Origin: Gordionus sp. m RMFG-2023
Lineage: Eukaryota > Nematomorpha > Gordioida > Chordodea > Parachordodidae
Length of the DNA: 64,000 bases
Direction of reading: 5' to 3'
NCBI RefSeq assembly: GCF_954871325.1
Contig: NC_088776.1
Span: forward strand, 52,470,569 to 52,534,568
Shown: positions 61,382-64,000 of the stretch, piece after piece
How positions within the stretch are numbered: the first letter of the stretch is position 1
Layout of the letters: each line of letters opens with the position of its first letter
Notes under the pieces: generated by a model
Told to the model about the DNA's origin: nothing
What the model saw: only the letters and a program-made list of their open reading frames with translations
Database searches by the model: none
Made by a program: the position numbers and the translations under genes

Positions 61382-64000
61382 AAAAAATAAATGAATATAT
61401 TTCTGGAGTTATAATGAAGATACATGATATTTTTAAATAAAAAAATTTTATTATTTAAATATTCACCTTATTCATCTTTAAATTTTATTTTTATTTACTT
61501 TTATATTTATAATTATTATATTACCCGAAACTATAAACCTTGTTAAAGTTATCGCCAAAAAAGAATAAATTGTTATTATTTTAGATAAATTGGCTTCTTT
61601 CACTACTTTGTATTATATAATCTTATTAAGATATTAGCACGATGCAGCTTGAACCGCTTCTAGTTATATTTTATATAAAAAAAATGAAATAAAAATTATT
61701 ATTTAACTTAATTTCTATATTTTTGTTTTTTTTAATTAAAAGCTTTTATATTTTTTATTTAGATTATTAGATGACAAGATATTATAATAATGATGATTAA
61801 TTTTATTAAATAAGTCTGAAAAAAAGAAGAATTTATATAAATTTTTTAACCGAATAGAACCGATAATAAATCGTTCAAAACCGAAATTGAAAACCGTTTT
61901 AAAATTTATTACTAAAAAACCGGAATGTAGCTGAACCGATGGAACTGAACCCTTATAATTATCGGTTCGACACTCTGATTTCTATATTTATTTACAAAAT
62001 CGTATTTATCATAATTTTAATTACCTAATCGCGGGGAGCGTTGACAATTTGAAGACTTTTGAAGGTTAATAAAAAAAAATATAATATTTGATTTGATTTA
62101 AAAATTTAAGGAAAATATCATGACGCGAATCCGATTATAAAGAATTCTTTCCTTTTGTCTTTCTGCCACAGTATTTTTGTGTTAATAAAAAAAAAATTGA
62201 ATTCTTTTAAAATATATAAGAAAACTTTAGTCGAACAGAATTGTCCTTAATCTCAGGGCATCTTATAAAAGTTTATCAATGAGGTTTTAAATTTAATATT
62301 CTATGCTTATTTTTATCAATGTAACCATTTTCCTTAGTTAAAGTTATCAAAATATTGTCAAAGTTTTCCCAATTTCTCATAAACTAATAGGGAGGGGAGG
62401 ACCATGCAAATCGAGCCTATTCTATAAGCTTATAAAAAAAATTTTAATATTTTCTTAATAAAATAAGGATTAAGAAAAACACTAAAAATATAATACTTTT
62501 ATGATCTAATAAAAATAATAGGAAATATTTTTTTTAAAAAAATTATATTTAGATAATATAAATAGTATAGGTTCTCACTCATGTGAAGAGATGATTCTAA
62601 AAAAAAATGCTTATATATTTAATCTTGTGATATAAAACTCAGATATCTGATAAAATAGATTTCAAGCTTTGATTTGATGGATTATTTATATGGGACTTAA
62701 GATAATTATTAAATATCATTCATAAAATTTCCAACATTGTTAAATATTTTAGATCAGCATAACTACAAAATTTATTCGAAATTGTAAATTTCAATTTCGC
62801 AATTATATAATTCAAAATTATATTATGGTTTCTTATTTTTATAATTAATAATTTTATATTTTTTTTTATTTAAAAAGTAACGCGCTATTTTACTCAACCA
62901 AATTATTATAAATGATAGATATATATATATACTTTATTATTAATACATGTTTTAAACGTTTCTTATAAAAGTTACTTGTAACTAATATAAAATTTATAAA
63001 TTTTAATTAAAGGAATTTAAACGAAATAAAAATATTTATATCCCCCGAAAAAAATATAAAATACAATATAATATTTACACTTATCATAAAATTCTGGGCT
63101 TAGTAAATTTTTATTTGATTTTATTGATAATAACCTATTTTCAAAGTTGGTGTATAAAAGGTATGCTAGTTTTTCTCCAAATACAAGGTTCCCTAAACTA
63201 AGCAAATTTTCTACAGGAGAGATATTTTATCTAATAAACAATAAATTTTAAACTTGGGAAATCGTCTTATAAATTAACATATTTTAAAAAGCAAGTGACA
63301 ATACATCCCCAAAAAAATAATCCTTTTTTTTTCAAAGTAACTACTTATAGTATTTGGCAAAAATGTAACTAATGACAACACTAAATTAATTTATATTTTT
63401 TTTTAAATAACTACTATTGATTTTCATTTCACATTGAACTTTAAACTTGCTAAAAAAACAAAATAAATATTTCGAAATTAATTTGTCTTTTAATTATAAA
63501 TACATATTTTTTTTCAATGACAAACCTCATATAATTTTTATATTATTTTTTAAACCATATTGTAAATTATATTTTATAAATTGATAAAGGCATACCCCAA
63601 AACAAATTACCAATCTAATAACAAAATTTTTCCTATTCTTCGTTTTAGCGAGTCGAATAATTTCATATTGTAGGCCTTTGACTATATTACATTTTTAATA
63701 AAAATATAAAAATAGTTTTGGGTTTTCACCTTAGGCGAAGCCGGGTGGGAGGGGGGCAAGGAGAAATCTCCCTTCAGAAATTTATCACTTTTTGTGAATA
63801 TCATATTAAGTTAATAAAAAATATCCCCCTTAGCCCCCCCCCCCTACTACCTGACCATCAAAAATGTATGTATATATTATCTTAAACAATAATTTGAAAG
63901 AAAGGATGTAAAAGTTGATATTTATTTAAACTAAAACTATTCATCATAATTTATACATTTTTGGAAAAAAGCATGCATTTATATATAAAAAAAGTGAACC
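61382..64000. other. Non-coding end of the window
   Basis: Very AT-rich. A hAT-like terminus seems to lie at about 61950-61977 (complement begins cagagtgtcgaaccg) and another at about 63360-63386 (complement begins tagtgttgtcattag). C-rich runs at about 63827-63843. No gene seen. Confidence 0.4.

Noticed and set aside
1-64000. CRISPR arrays, bacterial operons, tRNA or rRNA genes
   Set aside because: None seen; the gene structure is clearly eukaryotic and no cloverleaf or rRNA signature was recognised by eye.

Overview
This is metazoan nuclear DNA: roughly three-quarters A+T, with intron-rich genes that use GT-AG splice sites and the standard code. Nidogen, a chondroitin-type glycosyltransferase and a cAMP-dependent protein kinase together point to an animal. 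The phylum cannot be fixed from the window; an AT-rich, transposon-rich invertebrate is the best guess. All exon models were read by eye from splice signals, reading frame and phase. The two longest models close without a frame conflict (25 and 22 exons), which is the main reason to trust them.

Layout. (1) About 400-18208, + strand: a very large secreted-type protein gene, at least 25 exons and about 2,630 codons, whose 5' end is not seen. It has a long array of divergent repeats ending in an N-G-x-D-L motif, then an EAR-repeat beta-propeller, then a Ser/Thr/Asn-rich mucin-like tail. This architecture is the most novel thing here. (2) 18512-19465, - strand: an intron-less KCTD-type BTB/T1 gene, tail to tail with gene 1. 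(3) 19466-24582: intergenic DNA with one decayed transposon-type ORF at 21330-21740. (4) 24583-28400, + strand: a type II membrane glycosyltransferase of the chondroitin GalNAc-transferase/polymerising family, four exons, 617 aa, with an altered catalytic motif. (5) 29705-30882, - strand: a full-length PKA catalytic subunit, 352 aa, with a 7-codon first exon carrying a myristoylation signal. (6) 32900-48747, - strand: a complete 22-exon nidogen gene of 1,205 aa. (7) 48748-56001: a repeat-rich interval with a 165-bp AAAAG array, an inverted broken copy of one nidogen exon, Ty3/Gypsy fossils and a 5'-truncated LINE with a restriction-like endonuclease. (8) 56002-64000: mostly non-coding, with two weak candidate gene starts (56002 and 61298).

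How the genes relate. Three of the products belong to the secretory or extracellular-matrix world: the EAR/mucin protein, nidogen (basement membrane) and the Golgi glycosyltransferase. There is no evidence that they are co-regulated, and their clustering may be chance. The introns and spacers carry several unrelated miniature inverted-repeat elements: hAT-like elements, a three-copy palindromic family, and single hairpins. One hAT-like element has a perfect 8-bp target duplication.
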